Assembly: GCF_014699135.1 (NCBI RefSeq)
Contig: NZ_JACOFT010000002.1
Location: 310,001-374,000 of the forward strand
Direction: 5' to 3'
DNA from: Cognatundibacterium aquatile
Lineage (GTDB): Bacteria > Pseudomonadota > Gammaproteobacteria > Burkholderiales > Burkholderiaceae_D
Length of the DNA stretch: 64,000 nt
In this document: piece after piece, positions 52,120 to 63,165 of the stretch
Layout of the letters: the number at the start of each line of letters is the position of its first letter
Position numbering within the stretch: position 1 is the stretch's first letter
The notes under the pieces: generated by a model
Told to the model about the DNA's origin: nothing
Databases searched by the model: none
What the model saw: the letters and a program-made list of their open reading frames with translations, nothing else
Program-made: the position numbers and the translations under genes

Positions 52120-52929
52120 TTAAACGAGTTGAATGTAGTCAGGAATTGGTGGGTAGCCAGCCGACAACGTCAAGATTTCATAACCTGTTTCGGTGACGAG
52201 CACAGTATGTTCCCATTGCGCAGACAAGCTGCGGTCTTTGGTGCGGATAGTCCAGCCATCACCCATGGCGCGAATCTCACGTCGACCGGCATTAATCATC
52301 GGTTCTACGGTAAAAATCATGCCCGCTTCCAGTTTTTCCATGGTGCCGGGTTTGCCGTAATGCATGACCTGAGGCGCTTCGTGGAAAACTTTACCGATGC
52401 CATGTCCACAAAACTCACGGACCACGCTGTAACCGGCTTTTTCAGCATGCTGCTGAATCACATGTCCAATGTCTCCCAGATAAGCGCCAGGTTTGATTTT
52501 TGAAATGCCCAGCCACATGCATTCATAAGTGATCTGGTTCAGGCGCTTGCTTAAAATAGATGGTTCACCCAGCAAAAACATGCGGCTGGTATCACCATGG
52601 TAGCCATCTTTAATGACGGTAATATCAAGGTTGACGGAATCGCCGCTTTTTAAGACTTTATCGCCAGGAATACCGTGACAGATCACGTCATTGACAGAAG
52701 TGCAGATTGCTTTCGGGTAGGGTGTGTAACCAGGGGGGCAATAGTTCAGCGGAGCCGGAATCGTGCCTTGTACATTCACCATATATTCGTGACAAAGACG
52801 ATCAAGTTCACCGGTTGTTACGCCAACCTGAACGAATGGGGTAATGTAATCAAGGACTTCTGATGCCAGTTTTCCGGCGATACGCATACCGGCGATATCT
52901 TCCGCGGTTTTAATTGAAATGGATTCCAT
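52120..52929 (-). CDS. map: Methionine aminopeptidase, type I
   Basis: Map removes the first methionine from nascent proteins. The 269-residue product has the metal ligands in NLDITVIKDGYHGDTSRMF (two Asp), CGHGIGKVFHEAP (His), FTVEPMI (Glu) and WEHTVLVTE (Glu). It is transcribed divergently from rpsB, the standard arrangement, and followed by glnD. Confidence 0.97.
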   Translation of the reverse strand: MESISIKTAEDIAGMRIAGKLASEVLDYITPFVQVGVTTGELDRLCHEYMVNVQGTIPAPLNYCPPGYTPYPKAICTSVNDVICHGIPGDKVLKSGDSVNLDITVIKDGYHGDTSRMFLLGEPSILSKRLNQITYECMWLGISKIKPGAYLGDIGHVIQQHAEKAGYSVVREFCGHGIGKVFHEAPQVMHYGKPGTMEKLEAGMIFTVEPMINAGRREIRAMGDGWTIRTKDRSLSAQWEHTVLVTETGYEILTLSAGYPPIPDYIQLV

Positions 52930-53240
52930 ATTGTTTCGTAGTAGGGCAGCGATAGCAAACAGTGACGCATCGCTGCGTGAGAAAGTGCGATAAATAAGTG
53001 CTATCAGCAGGTAATCGATAATTATAGACGTGAAAAGTGCGCCTGTCGCAGTGAAGTCAACTTCATACTTGAGGAGAATCGCAATTTCATAGTAGAATAG
53101 ATGGTTAGCTTGTAAATGAATGCAAATTTCTTATAGGTTAATTCATATTCTTATCAATCGAATCCGGTCGAAAAGGGTGTCTTTTCTGCTCAGGCAGAGA
53201 GATCACTGGCTGGATTCAAGACCTAACCCTGGAGTTTATT
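52930..53240. other. Divergent map/rpsB region and rpsB leader
   Basis: The 311-bp gap contains the likely rpsB promoter (53069-53098) and a leader of roughly 135 nt before rpsB. In other bacteria S2 can repress its own leader; I do not recognise a known structure here. Confidence 0.5.
53069..53098 (+). promoter_or_regulatory. Probable sigma-70 promoter of rpsB-tsf
   Basis: TTGAGG (53069-53074) and TAGAAT (53093-53098) are separated by 18 bp, giving a leader of about 135 nt. Confidence 0.55.
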
Positions 53241-53987
53241 ATGTCTGTAACAATGCGTGAAATGCTGGAAGCTGGCGTGCACTTTGGTCACCAAACACGT
53301 TTTTGGAATCCAAAAATGGCACCGTACATCTTCGGTCACCGCAACAAAATTCATATCGTTAACCTGGAAAAAACACTGGCTTTGTACCAGGAAGCGATGA
53401 AGCATATCCGTCAATTGTCTGCAAATCGCGGCACAATTCTGCTGGTTGGTACAAAACGCCAATCTCGCGAAATCATCGCAGCAGAAGCGCAACGTGCAGG
53501 TATGCCTTACGTTGATCAACGTTGGTTGGGCGGTATGCTGACTAACTTCAAAACAGTAAAAACATCGATCAAGCGCCTGAAAGAAATGGAAGCTGCTGTT
53601 GAAGATGGTTCCGTAGAGAAGTTGTCCAAAAAAGAAGCGCTGATGTTTGATCGTGAAATGATTAAACTGCAAAAATCTATCGGCGGTATCAAGGATATGG
53701 GCGGCGTTCCAGATGCAATTTTTGTGGTTGACGTTGGCTACCACAAAGGTGCAATTACTGAGGCAGCTAAACTCGGCATCCCTGTTATCGGTGTGGTCGA
53801 TACTAACCACTCTCCTGAAGGTGTTGCTTACATCATTCCTGGTAATGATGACTCATCCAAGGCAATTGCTCTGTATGCCCGCGGTGTTGCTGATGCAATT
53901 CTGGAAGGTCGTGCAAACGCAGTGAATGAAGTTCTGGAAGCAGTAAAGCCAGGTTCTGACGAGTTTGTGGAAGTAGAACAAGCGTAA
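53241..53987 (+). CDS. rpsB: 30S ribosomal protein S2
   Basis: S2 is a small-subunit protein. The 248-residue product begins [20 protein letters not shown] and has [20 protein letters not shown] and [12 protein letters not shown], all highly conserved. A TGGAG site lies upstream. tsf follows after an attenuator hairpin. Confidence 0.98.
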   Translation: MSVTMREMLEAGVHFGHQTRFWNPKMAPYIFGHRNKIHIVNLEKTLALYQEAMKHIRQLSANRGTILLVGTKRQSREIIAAEAQRAGMPYVDQRWLGGMLTNFKTVKTSIKRLKEMEAAVEDGSVEKLSKKEALMFDREMIKLQKSIGGIKDMGGVPDAIFVVDVGYHKGAITEAAKLGIPVIGVVDTNHSPEGVAYIIPGNDDSSKAIALYARGVADAILEGRANAVNEVLEAVKPGSDEFVEVEQA

Positions 53988-54039
53988 TTTTTGTTCAGAT
54001 AGAGAGTTTCGGGCGATTTATAACCGAAACGCGAAAAAT

Positions 54040-54067
54040 GGGGCAACAGTCGTTCGCCCCTTTTTTT
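54040..54067 (+). terminator. Attenuator/terminator between rpsB and tsf
   Basis: GGGGC and GCCCC with a possible extension enclose an 11-nt loop, followed by seven T residues. A partial terminator between rpsB and tsf is also known in E. coli. Confidence 0.7.
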
Positions 54068-54121
54068 AAAACAAAATTTGATGATCAGTGCTGAATAGCA
54101 CTACCGATTTAGGAGAATGAC

Positions 54122-55003
54122 ATGGCAGCGATTACAGCAGCGATGGTTGGTGCTTTGCGCGCAAAGACAGATGCGCCAATGATGGAATGCAAAAAAGCTT
54201 TGACGGAAGCTGATGGTGATATGGATCGTGCAGAAGAGATTCTGCGTGTAAAACTGGGTAGCAAAGCATCTAAAGCTTCCTCCCGCGTTACTGCGGAAGG
54301 TGTGGTTGCTTCTTATATTTCGGGTAATGTTGGTGCTTTGATCGAAGTTAACTGCGAAACAGACTTCGTCACAAAAAATGATGACTTCATCGCATTGGCC
54401 AACACTTGCGCAAAATTGATTGCTGAGCACAATCCAGCTGACGTAGCTGCTTTGGGCGCATTGCCACTCGATGGCAAGACAGTAGAAGAAGTTCGTGCAG
54501 CACTGGTTGGTAAGATCGGTGAAAACATGTCCTTCCGTCGTTTCGCACGTTTTGAGACACCAGCTAAACTGACTTCTTATCTGCACGGCACACGTATCGG
54601 TGTTGTTGTTGAATTTGAAGGTGCTGATGAACAAGTTGGTAAAGACGTCGCAATGCATATCGCTGCGATGAAACCAGTTGCGTTGTCGACAGAACAAGTA
54701 CCTGCGGAATTGATCGAAAAAGAACGCTCAGTTGCGTCTCAGAAAGCAGCGGAATCTGGCAAGCCAGCGGATATCGTTGAAAAAATGGTAGAAGGTTCTG
54801 TGCAGAAATTCCTGAAAGAAGTTTCTTTGTTCAATCAACCTTTCGTTAAAAACGACAAGCAAACTGTGGAGCAAATGCTGAAATCAGTTGGTGCGAATGT
54901 GAAAGCATTCACGATGTTTGTTGTTGGTGAAGGCATCGAGAAAAAAGTCGATGATTTCGCGGCAGAAGTGGCAGCTCAAGTAGCTGCGGCAAAACAAGCG
55001 TAA
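54122..55003 (+). CDS. tsf: Translation elongation factor Ts
   Basis: EF-Ts recycles EF-Tu by nucleotide exchange. The 293-residue protein has the UBA-like N-terminus ([19 protein letters not shown]) and the core [19 protein letters not shown] lies upstream of the ATG. Confidence 0.98.
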   Translation: MAAITAAMVGALRAKTDAPMMECKKALTEADGDMDRAEEILRVKLGSKASKASSRVTAEGVVASYISGNVGALIEVNCETDFVTKNDDFIALANTCAKLIAEHNPADVAALGALPLDGKTVEEVRAALVGKIGENMSFRRFARFETPAKLTSYLHGTRIGVVVEFEGADEQVGKDVAMHIAAMKPVALSTEQVPAELIEKERSVASQKAAESGKPADIVEKMVEGSVQKFLKEVSLFNQPFVKNDKQTVEQMLKSVGANVKAFTMFVVGEGIEKKVDDFAAEVAAQVAAAKQA

Positions 55004-55014
55004 TCAGGCGTAAT

Positions 55015-55044
55015 AAAAAAACGGGCCGAAAGGCCCGTTTTTTT
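55015..55044 (+). terminator. Intrinsic terminator after tsf
   Basis: AAAAAACGGGCC and GGCCCGTTTTTT close on a GAAA tetraloop, followed by T residues. Confidence 0.93.
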
Positions 55045-55070
55045 AAGCTCAGAAAAGTAGTCTCAGGATT

Positions 55071-55110
55071 ATTTGGTTTGTATGTCACTTCAAATGTGAG
55101 CAAACCAAAT
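55071..55110 (+). promoter_or_regulatory. Long hairpin in the region before pyrH
   Basis: ATTTGGTTTG (55071-55080) and CAAACCAAAT (55101-55110) form a perfect 10-bp outer stem, and the inner TCAC and GTGA can pair as well. It has no T run, so it is not a terminator. It stands 50 bp before pyrH and may be an RNA leader structure or an operator. Confidence 0.5.
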
Positions 55111-55159
55111 GATTGCTTGTATTAATTTAATTTCTTAACTTTCCAGAAGGAGTCCTATC

Positions 55160-55876
55160 ATGACAAAACCTGCTTACAAGCGCGTGCTCTTGAAGCTCTC
55201 TGGCGAAGCCCTCATGGGCGATGATTCATTTGGTATTAACCGTGCCACGATTGAGCGTATGGTGGCGGATGTTGCAGAAATATCCCGCTTAGGTGTCGAG
55301 CTTGCTATCGTAATCGGTGGCGGCAATATATTCCGTGGCGTTGCTCCAGGTGCGCAGGGCATGGATCGTGCCACCGCCGATTACATGGGGATGCTCGCAA
55401 CAGTGATGAATGCCTTGGCGTTAGCGGATGCGATGCGCCAGGCGGGGGTGACTGCACGCGTCATGTCTGCGATCGCAATTGATCAGGTGGTTGAACCTTA
55501 TGTTCGCCCGAAAGCATTGCAATATCTGGAAGAGGGGAAGGTAATTGTGTTTGCGGCAGGTACTGGCAATCCATTCTTTACTACCGATACTGCTGCTGCC
55601 TTACGCGGGTCTGAAATCGGCGCTGAAATCGTTTTGAAGGCGACGAAGGTGGATGGTGTTTATACTGCAGATCCGAAAAAAGATCCGACTGCGACACGTT
55701 TTTCCACTATTTCATTTGACGAGGCCATCTCACGCCATTTGCAGGTGATGGATGCAACCGCATTTGCACTTTGCCGCGATCAGAAATTGCCAATTAAAGT
55801 ATTCTCTATTGTTAAGCCTGGTGCGTTAAAGAATGTCATTATGGGTGAAGACGAAGGCACACTTGTCCACGTATAA
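55160..55876 (+). CDS. pyrH: UMP kinase
   Basis: PyrH phosphorylates UMP in pyrimidine synthesis. The 238-residue protein has [25 protein letters not shown] and [16 protein letters not shown], the family hallmarks. AGGAG precedes the ATG. frr follows after 84 bp. Confidence 0.98.
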   Translation: MTKPAYKRVLLKLSGEALMGDDSFGINRATIERMVADVAEISRLGVELAIVIGGGNIFRGVAPGAQGMDRATADYMGMLATVMNALALADAMRQAGVTARVMSAIAIDQVVEPYVRPKALQYLEEGKVIVFAAGTGNPFFTTDTAAALRGSEIGAEIVLKATKVDGVYTADPKKDPTATRFSTISFDEAISRHLQVMDATAFALCRDQKLPIKVFSIVKPGALKNVIMGEDEGTLVHV

Positions 55877-55960
55877 TGCAGCGTTTTTGATTGACTGGTT
55901 TAATTTTGATAAGGGTCTTTTTCTTTTTAAAGACTGAGAATTGATGTACAGGAGGGCAGT

Positions 55961-56521
55961 ATGAGCGTAGCAGACGTTAAAAAAAATAGTGACCAGAGAA
56001 TGCAGAAGTCGATTGAGACTCTGAAAGCGGACTTGTCGAAAGTTCGTACAGGCCGTGCACATACAGGCATTCTGGATCACGTGATGGTTGATTACTATGG
56101 TTCCCCGACAAATATCACTCAGGTTGCTAACGTAACTCTGATTGATGCGCGCACGATTGGTGTTCAGCCGTGGGAAAAGAAAATGCTGAGCACGATAGAA
56201 AAAGCGATTCGTGATTCTGATCTTGGTCTGAATCCATCGAGTCAGGGCGATATGATCCGTGTGCCAACACCACCATTGACAGAAGAACGTCGTAAAGAAA
56301 TGGTCAAGCTGGTGAAGACTGAAGGCGAAGGCGCAAAAATTGCTATTCGCAATATCCGTCGCGATGCCAATGAATCGTTGAAAAAAATGCTCAAGGAAAA
56401 AGAATGCTCTGAAGATGATGAGCGTCGCGCACAAGATGATATTCAAAAGCTGACTGACAAATTTGTCGCTGAAGTCGATAAGCTATTGGCAGAAAAAGAA
56501 AAAGAAGTGTTGACGGTTTAA
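55961..56521 (+). CDS. frr: Ribosome recycling factor
   Basis: RRF splits terminated ribosomes together with EF-G. The 186-residue protein has [19 protein letters not shown] and [17 protein letters not shown], and a C-terminal long helix. AGGAGG precedes the start. Confidence 0.98.
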   Translation: MSVADVKKNSDQRMQKSIETLKADLSKVRTGRAHTGILDHVMVDYYGSPTNITQVANVTLIDARTIGVQPWEKKMLSTIEKAIRDSDLGLNPSSQGDMIRVPTPPLTEERRKEMVKLVKTEGEGAKIAIRNIRRDANESLKKMLKEKECSEDDERRAQDDIQKLTDKFVAEVDKLLAEKEKEVLTV

Positions 56522-56819
56522 GCTATTCACTAAGTCACATTTACTGGTTTTTTTTGGCTCAGATTTTGAATAAGCTGTAAGTAAAACTACTTCTGACTCC
56601 TTTCTTTGTTGTGATCGGAGTTGGCGGTAGTTTTTTTTATGCTCACCTGAGGGTGTTATTTCTCAATTATTCGGTCTTTATGAGTCAGGTATTGCGGCGA
56701 GGGCAATTGTGAGTATGCCGGATAAAACCGTTTATACTCTGCCGGCAGAGGCAGTAAGCGATTGATCGCCCATTTTTTGAGTTCTGTGCAGCACAACATA
56801 ATCAGACAGAGAGTCATTG
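56522..56819. other. frr-cdsA intergenic region, where uppS would normally lie
   Basis: In most proteobacteria uppS (about 750 bp) lies here. These 298 bp hold only a terminator (56583-56638) and a possible promoter: TTGTGA near 56707 and TATACT near 56733, too far apart at 20 bp. I see no remnant of uppS in any frame. Confidence 0.6.
56583..56638 (+). terminator. Terminator after frr
   Basis: AAAACTAC pairs with GTAGTTTT, and inside it ACTCC pairs with GGAGT. A run of eight T residues follows. Confidence 0.7.
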
Positions 56820-57638
56820 ATGTTAAAAACCCGCGTTATTACCGCGTTGATTTTGCTGGCCATTTTGTTGCCGGTTTTGTATTCAGGGAATTTCCTCGCT
56901 TTTTCGGTGATTGTGGTCGCCTTCTTTGGTGCGGCGATCTGGGAGTGTCAGCGTTTATTTAAAAAACCACTTCCTTTGCTGATGGCTGCAGGATGGGCTG
57001 CCTTCTTTGCTTATCTCTTATTTCATCTCGATAGCTTTTCTACGCCATTATTATTTGCCTTGTGTGTTGCCTTCTGGTTGTTACGACTGGTGCCGTTGCT
57101 GGCCAAGGGCTTGCCGCCTGAATTCGGGTTTTCAAATGGAATGCTGAGTACGCTGTACGGCATCGTTATTTTTGGATGTTTTATCGCGATTGCCGTGTTA
57201 TTCAAGGTGTCGCCACTTTATCTGCTCTCCGTCATGGCGATAGTCTGGGTCGCGGATATTGGAGCGTATTTTTCAGGAAAAGCATTTGGGAAACATAAGC
57301 TGGCACCCTCTATTTCTCCCGGAAAATCCTGGGAGGGCGCTATTGGCGGTGGCGTGGCGGTGCTGTTACTGGCTGCTGGCTCTGTCTATATTCCGGCACT
57401 ACAAGACACATTCGCGGTACAGATTTTTCTGCGTAAAGGCTGGTTGGTTTTTTTTGGTGTGGTGAGTTTACTTTGCGCTGCAAGTGTCATCGGCGATTTA
57501 TTTGAATCCATGTTGAAACGACGGGTTGGCATGAAAGACAGCAGCAATCTCTTACCTGGTCATGGTGGCGTACTCGATAGAATTGATGCATTGATTCCCG
57601 TGTTGCCGTTGGCTGTTCTTCTGGATTTATGGCGTTAA
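56820..57638 (+). CDS. cdsA: Phosphatidate cytidylyltransferase
   Basis: CdsA makes CDP-diacylglycerol, the precursor of phospholipids. The 272-residue membrane protein has about eight hydrophobic helices and the CDS signature [20 protein letters not shown] with GGVLDRID directly after it. ATG at 56820 is preferred to the preceding TTG. dxr follows after 4 bp. Confidence 0.96.
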   Translation: MLKTRVITALILLAILLPVLYSGNFLAFSVIVVAFFGAAIWECQRLFKKPLPLLMAAGWAAFFAYLLFHLDSFSTPLLFALCVAFWLLRLVPLLAKGLPPEFGFSNGMLSTLYGIVIFGCFIAIAVLFKVSPLYLLSVMAIVWVADIGAYFSGKAFGKHKLAPSISPGKSWEGAIGGGVAVLLLAAGSVYIPALQDTFAVQIFLRKGWLVFFGVVSLLCAASVIGDLFESMLKRRVGMKDSSNLLPGHGGVLDRIDALIPVLPLAVLLDLWR

Positions 57639-57642
57639 TAGT

Positions 57643-58824
57643 ATGAGTTTACAGCGTGTTTGTATTTTAGGATCCACGGGATCTATCGGCGTTTCCACTC
57701 TGGATGTTATTGCCAGACACCCGGATCGCTATCAGGTATTTGCATTGACGGCGCACACGCAGATAGAAAAACTCGCAGCCCAGTGTGTGCAATTTCAGCC
57801 GCAAGTTGTTGTTGTCGGTTATGCAAGTGCAGCAGATGCGTTACGGCATTTGCTCGCAGAAAAAAAATTAGGTCAGATACAAATTCAATACGGGCCTGAA
57901 GCTTTGTGTGAGGTGGCCTCGTCTCCGGAGTGCGACAGTGTGATGGCGGCGATTGTCGGTGCGGCTGGTTTACCGGCTTCGCTGGCTGCGGCACGTGCAG
58001 GTAAAAAAGTCATGCTCGCAAATAAAGAGGCGCTGGTAATGTCCGGCAACCTGTTTATGGATGCGATCAAGAAAAGCGGAGCGGCTCTGTTGCCGATTGA
58101 TAGCGAACACAATGCGATATTTCAGTGCTTACCGCGGCATTATGATGGTCAGGCTGAACAGCACGGCGTCAGTAAAATTCTGTTAACAGCATCAGGCGGG
58201 CCCTTTTTGCACCGCGATATTGCCACGCTGACGGATGTCACGCCAGAGCAGGCAATTGCGCATCCGAACTGGGTAATGGGACGAAAAATCTCTATCGATT
58301 CAGCTACCATGATGAACAAAGGGCTGGAAGTCATTGAAGCGCACTGGCTGTTTTCGGCACCTGCCGATATGATCGAAGTCGTGATTCATCCACAAAGCGT
58401 TATTCACTCCATGGTCTCTTATAACGACGGCTCTGTGCTGGCGCAACTGGGAAACCCGGATATGCGTACTCCTATTGCCTACGGACTTGCATATCCTGAA
58501 CGCATTGCCTCTGGCGTATCGCCATTAGATCTTGTAAAAGTCTCCAAACTCAATTTTGAAGCACCGGATTTCGCTCGTTTCCCCTGTTTGTCGCTCGCGT
58601 ATCAGGCACTGAAAACAGGTGGCTCTGCACCAACGATATTGAACGCAAGTAACGAGATTGCTGTCCAAGCATTTTTAGACGGAAAAATCGGTTTCCGTGC
58701 GATAGATCAACTAATTGCACTGTGCATGGATAAAATCGCTGTCACTCCAGTGACTGATCTTGATGGCATTCTGGCAGTCGATGCAGAAGCGCGTGCGGTT
58801 GCCCATACGATTGTGATGCAATGA
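57643..58824 (+). CDS. dxr: 1-deoxy-D-xylulose 5-phosphate reductoisomerase
   Basis: Dxr makes methylerythritol phosphate, the first committed step of the MEP pathway. The 393-residue protein has the NADPH motif [38 protein letters not shown] and [15 protein letters not shown]. Its stop overlaps rseP by 4 bp. ispD and ispF of the same pathway lie at the start of the window. Confidence 0.97.
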   Translation: MSLQRVCILGSTGSIGVSTLDVIARHPDRYQVFALTAHTQIEKLAAQCVQFQPQVVVVGYASAADALRHLLAEKKLGQIQIQYGPEALCEVASSPECDSVMAAIVGAAGLPASLAAARAGKKVMLANKEALVMSGNLFMDAIKKSGAALLPIDSEHNAIFQCLPRHYDGQAEQHGVSKILLTASGGPFLHRDIATLTDVTPEQAIAHPNWVMGRKISIDSATMMNKGLEVIEAHWLFSAPADMIEVVIHPQSVIHSMVSYNDGSVLAQLGNPDMRTPIAYGLAYPERIASGVSPLDLVKVSKLNFEAPDFARFPCLSLAYQALKTGGSAPTILNASNEIAVQAFLDGKIGFRAIDQLIALCMDKIAVTPVTDLDGILAVDAEARAVAHTIVMQ

Positions 58825-60188
58825 AATTGATTCAGACTATTCTCGCATTTATCGTCACACTCGGTACACTGGTGACGATACATGAGCTGGGGCACTACAT
58901 TGCTGCGCGTTTGTGCGGGGTAAAAGTATTGCGTTTCTCTGTTGGTATGGGACGTGTAATTTTCGCCCGTAAGCTTGGTAAAGATCAGACTGAGTGGGCG
59001 ATATCGCTGCTCCCGTTGGGCGGATACGTAAAGATGCTGGATGCTCGCGAGCAGGACGCAGCAGAAATTCCTCCTGCAGACTTGCCACGGGAATTTTGCC
59101 GTCAATCGGTCTGGAAGCGTATCGCCATTGTTGCTGCTGGCCCAGTGGCGAATTTTATTCTGGCGATCATGTTGTATTCGGCGTTGTTTGTTTACGGAAT
59201 ACCTGAGCCGGTCGCAAAAATCCGTGTTCCGTCTGCCACTTCAGTTGCTTATCAATCCGGTTTGCGTCACGGCGACGTGATCTCAGACATCAACGGAAAA
59301 ACGATACAGAGTTGGAGTGAAGTGCATTGGGAATTAATGCAGCGCGCACTGGAAAAAAATAATGCTGAAATTTCTGTTGTTCGTGTTTCCGGTGATCAGC
59401 CGGATCAGCAAATCAGGCGTGTCGTTGAATTGCCGCTGAAGCAGCTGAACAGCCAGGATCTTGAGGGCGACTTTATGTCGCAACTCGGATTCTCGCTGGC
59501 CCGCCCGCCTGCAATACTCGGTGACATCCTGCCAGACGGTCCGGCCAGTCTCGCCGGACTGAAAAAAGGCGACCTGATATTGAGCATCAACGGTGAGCCT
59601 GTGCTTGATGGTCTGGCGTTCACGGAAAAGGTCAATGCTTCTGCCGGGCAGCGCCTGACTCTGCACATCAAGCGTAACAGTGATGAGATTGACGTGGTAG
59701 CGACGCCGGTTACAGAAGAGGTAAATGGAACAAAAATCGGACGCTTGAAAATTCAGATGATGCTGGCACCAGAAATGACGATCGTGCAGACAGGCCTGAT
59801 CGCATCGATAGGAAAGAGTGTACAAAAAACCTGGGATACCAGCATCGTCAGCATTAAAATGCTGTGGAAAATGATCGTCGGTGAGGTTTCTTTGAAAAAC
59901 ATTACTGGTCCGCTGACTATTGCTGATTATGCGGGCCAGACATCAAGAGTCGGCCTGATCAGTTATCTCAGCTTTATGGCGCTCATCAGCATCAGCCTCG
60001 GAGTCATGAATTTGCTGCCTATTCCTGTGCTAGACGGCGGCCATTTGTTGTATTATTCGCTGGAAGTTTTGACGGGCAAGCCAGTGTCTGAACGCTTTAC
60101 TGAAATTGCACAACGTGCCGGAGTAGCATTGCTGATGGCAATCATGGCAGTTGCATTTTTTAATGATATAGCCCGACTAATGTCATAA
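58821..60188 (+). CDS. rseP: Site-2 protease RseP
   Basis: RseP cleaves RseA within the membrane after DegS, releasing sigma-E. The 455-residue protein has HELGH with His21, Glu22 and His25 in the first membrane helix, two PDZ domains (about residues 125-290) and the second catalytic motif [13 protein letters not shown] near residue 395. It overlaps dxr by 4 bp. Its substrate rseA is in the same window. Confidence 0.97.
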   Translation: MKLIQTILAFIVTLGTLVTIHELGHYIAARLCGVKVLRFSVGMGRVIFARKLGKDQTEWAISLLPLGGYVKMLDAREQDAAEIPPADLPREFCRQSVWKRIAIVAAGPVANFILAIMLYSALFVYGIPEPVAKIRVPSATSVAYQSGLRHGDVISDINGKTIQSWSEVHWELMQRALEKNNAEISVVRVSGDQPDQQIRRVVELPLKQLNSQDLEGDFMSQLGFSLARPPAILGDILPDGPASLAGLKKGDLILSINGEPVLDGLAFTEKVNASAGQRLTLHIKRNSDEIDVVATPVTEEVNGTKIGRLKIQMMLAPEMTIVQTGLIASIGKSVQKTWDTSIVSIKMLWKMIVGEVSLKNITGPLTIADYAGQTSRVGLISYLSFMALISISLGVMNLLPIPVLDGGHLLYYSLEVLTGKPVSERFTEIAQRAGVALLMAIMAVAFFNDIARLMS

Positions 60189-60258
60189 TAGTCAGCTTGA
60201 TGATAAAAAACTCAATTCTGATCGCCATATTGAGAGTATTGAAAGAACTTTATACCCA

Positions 60259-62607
60259 ATGAAATTACATATCGAGCATTTCACTTTGCCAAAATTTCGT
60301 CTTCATTCTATGGCTCTGGCCGCGCTCGCTGTATGTTCCGGCAGCGCATTCGCAATACAACCTTTCACAGTAAAAGATATTCGCGTTGAGGGTTTGCAAA
60401 GAACAGAGGCAGGTACGGTATTCAGCTATCTGCCAGTCAAAGTCGGTGAAGTGTTTGATGACGCTAAAAGTACGACTGCGATCAAATCTTTATATGCGAC
60501 TGGTTTTTTTAAAGATATTCAAATCGAAGAGCAAGACGGCGTGTTGGTAGTTTTGCTTGATGAGCGTCCAACCATTGCAGGCGTTGAATTCACGGGCACA
60601 AAAGAATTTGAAAAAGATGCCCTGGTAAAAGCATTGAAAGATATCGGCATCGGAGAAACGCGGATTTTTGATAAAGCAACCGTTGACCGTGCAGAGCAAG
60701 AGTTGAAGCGCCAGTATTTGTCGAAAGGCTTATACGGTATGCAAATTACGACCACGATTACGCCAATCGAACGAAATCGTGTCAAAGTAACTTTCGCGGT
60801 AGATGAAGGCGAGATTGCCAAGATTGCGCAAATTAAAATCATCGGCAATAAAGCATTTTCAGATGGCGAATTAAGAGACCTGATGGCATTGAATACGCCG
60901 ACATGGTTCTCGTGGTACACCAAAGCCGATCAGTACTCCAAACAAAAATTATCCGGCGATATCGAAACCTTACGTTCGTTCTATCAGAATCGCGGCTATC
61001 TGGAAATGCAGATTCTCTCGACGCAGATTTCGATTACTCCCGATAAAAAAGATATTTACATCACGATCAATCTGACCGAAGGTGATAAATATACTGTTTC
61101 CAATATCAAGCTCGAAGGCGATATGTTCGGTCGTGAAGACGAACTCGCTTCGCTGATGTTACTCAAAAAGGGTGATATTTATAATGCGGCTCGCCTGACA
61201 GAAAGCACCAAACGGATTTCTGAACGTATGGGTAACTTCGGTTATGCGTTTGCGAATGTGAATGCAAATCCGATTCTGGACAAGGAAAAGAAAGAAGTTG
61301 CCTTCACCGTTTTTGTTGATGGCGGCAAACGTGTCTATGTTCGTCGCATTAACCTTGCCGGTAATACGCGGACACGTGACGAAGTTATTCGCCGTGAATT
61401 CCGTCAGTTTGAAAGTTCCTGGTACGACGGCGAGAAAATTAAAGCCTCACGTGACCGCGTTGAACGATTGGGTTATTTTGGCGACGTCAAATTGGAAACG
61501 CCGGAAGTGGCAACCAGTGCCGATCAGGTCGATGTGAATTTGTCTGTGACAGAAAAACCAACCGGCAATCTGACATTTGGTGCAGGTTATTCCAGCGCAG
61601 AAAAACTGACATTGTCTGGAGCAATTCAACAGGCCAACGTTTTTGGTAGCGGCGACACGATAGGTTTGGAAATTAATACCAGCCGACAATACCGTACGGT
61701 AGCTGTTTCGCATCTGGATCCATACTTTACCGACGATGGTATCAGTCGTAGTGTGGATGCGTATATGAGAACAACGAATCCGTTAATCGGTAGTACGTCT
61801 TACTACAAAATTCAGACTACTGGCGGCAATTTACGCTTTGGTGTTCCATTCTCTGAAGTCGATACCGTATTTTTTGGTATGGGCTTTGAGCGAACAAAGG
61901 TTGAGACAGACGCATCTAGTCCGTTGCCGTATAGAAAATATGTTTCCACCTACGGTAATGGCACCAAAGATCAGACTGCCCTTGACTATGGCGTTGGAAC
62001 CGCGACGACGAATTCTTTCCCATTGACGATTGCGTGGCAGAGGGATAGTCGCGACAGCGTACTGACACCGACCATCGGACGTTATCAGCGCGCCAACCTG
62101 GAAGTTGCTGCGATCGGTAATTTTAAATATTATCGCGCCATTTATAACGCTCAGTATTTCAAACCGATTTATCGCTCTGTGACACTGGCACTGAATGGTG
62201 AATTTGACTACGGCCACGGCTTGGGCGGAAACCCTTATCCGGTATTTAAAAACTTCTATGCTGGCGGTATTGGTTCGGTTCGTGGTTATGAGCCTTCATC
62301 TTTAGGTACTAAAGATTTCAACGGCAATTCCACTGGTGGTGCCAGTCGTGTGCTTGGTAATGTAGAATTACAGATTCCATTCCCTGGTGCGGATAAGTCC
62401 CTGCGTTGGTTCACGTTCATCGACGGTGGTCAGGTATTTGATGAAGGTCAAAAAATGCGCACGAGTGATTTGCGCTTCGGTGCGGGTATCGGTATAAGCT
62501 GGATATCTCCGGTGGGTCCTTTGAAACTGAGTTTCGGTCGTGCTTTAAATGCGAAACCTGATGATAAGAAACAAGCCTTCCAGTTCCAGATGGGTACAGG
62601 TTTCTAA
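60259..62607 (+). CDS. bamA: Outer membrane protein assembly factor BamA
   Basis: BamA inserts beta-barrel proteins into the outer membrane. The 782-residue protein has a signal peptide (cleavage after SAFA near residue 32), five POTRA domains (about residues 35-430) and a 16-stranded C-terminal barrel. The VRGYEPSSLG motif and a terminal phenylalanine (FQMGTGF) are typical. Confidence 0.97.
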   Translation: MKLHIEHFTLPKFRLHSMALAALAVCSGSAFAIQPFTVKDIRVEGLQRTEAGTVFSYLPVKVGEVFDDAKSTTAIKSLYATGFFKDIQIEEQDGVLVVLLDERPTIAGVEFTGTKEFEKDALVKALKDIGIGETRIFDKATVDRAEQELKRQYLSKGLYGMQITTTITPIERNRVKVTFAVDEGEIAKIAQIKIIGNKAFSDGELRDLMALNTPTWFSWYTKADQYSKQKLSGDIETLRSFYQNRGYLEMQILSTQISITPDKKDIYITINLTEGDKYTVSNIKLEGDMFGREDELASLMLLKKGDIYNAARLTESTKRISERMGNFGYAFANVNANPILDKEKKEVAFTVFVDGGKRVYVRRINLAGNTRTRDEVIRREFRQFESSWYDGEKIKASRDRVERLGYFGDVKLETPEVATSADQVDVNLSVTEKPTGNLTFGAGYSSAEKLTLSGAIQQANVFGSGDTIGLEINTSRQYRTVAVSHLDPYFTDDGISRSVDAYMRTTNPLIGSTSYYKIQTTGGNLRFGVPFSEVDTVFFGMGFERTKVETDASSPLPYRKYVSTYGNGTKDQTALDYGVGTATTNSFPLTIAWQRDSRDSVLTPTIGRYQRANLEVAAIGNFKYYRAIYNAQYFKPIYRSVTLALNGEFDYGHGLGGNPYPVFKNFYAGGIGSVRGYEPSSLGTKDFNGNSTGGASRVLGNVELQIPFPGADKSLRWFTFIDGGQVFDEGQKMRTSDLRFGAGIGISWISPVGPLKLSFGRALNAKPDDKKQAFQFQMGTGF

Positions 62608-62643
62608 TTTAGATTTACATAAGTTTGTGTTACGGAGATTATT

Positions 62644-63162
62644 TTGAGTCAACATATTACCCCGTCCAAATTGTTCCAACGCTTGATGATTTGTGCGGCT
62701 TGCTTCGTCGGCGTTGCTCAAGTTCATGCGCAGGATTCCAGGGTCGCCATTTTTGATTCGCAGCGGGTGATACGTGAATCTGCACCGGCTAAGGCGGCGG
62801 AAGCCAAGATAGAGCAAGAGTTTTCCAAGCGCGGTAAAGATCTGCAAGATCTGGCGACGAAAATTAAGGCAATGGCGGACAGGCTGGATAAAGACTCTGC
62901 AGTGTTATCAGAGTCCGAAAGAATCAAACGTCAACGTGAGCTGACCGATCTGGATCAGGACTTCAAACGTAAACAGCGTATTTTTAATGAAGATCTGAAT
63001 CAGCGTAAGAACGAGGAAATCGCCTCTTTAGTTGATCGTGCCTACAAAGTCGTCAAACAAATCGCTGAAACTGAAAAATACGACATCGTTTTACAAGACG
63101 CTGTTTTTTATAATCCCCGCGTTGACATAACCGATAAGGTTCTCAAAGCGCTCGCCAAATAA
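62644..63162 (+). CDS. skp: OmpH/Skp family periplasmic chaperone
   Basis: Skp holds unfolded outer membrane proteins in the periplasm. The 172-residue product has a signal peptide (ends VHA near residue 29), the start RVAIFDSQRVIRESAPAKAA, long charged helices and the C-terminal YDIVLQDAVFYNP. It starts at a TTG supported by ACGGAG about 8 nt upstream. It lies between bamA and lpxD, the standard order. Confidence 0.95.
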   Translation: MSQHITPSKLFQRLMICAACFVGVAQVHAQDSRVAIFDSQRVIRESAPAKAAEAKIEQEFSKRGKDLQDLATKIKAMADRLDKDSAVLSESERIKRQRELTDLDQDFKRKQRIFNEDLNQRKNEEIASLVDRAYKVVKQIAETEKYDIVLQDAVFYNPRVDITDKVLKALAK

Positions 63163-63165
63163 GTT

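Noticed and set aside
60244-60258. GAACTT just before bamA, resembling a sigma-E -35 box
   Set aside because: A promoter there would start transcription inside the coding region. The later in-frame ATG (60310) would leave a signal peptide without a positive n-region, so the upstream start of bamA is correct.
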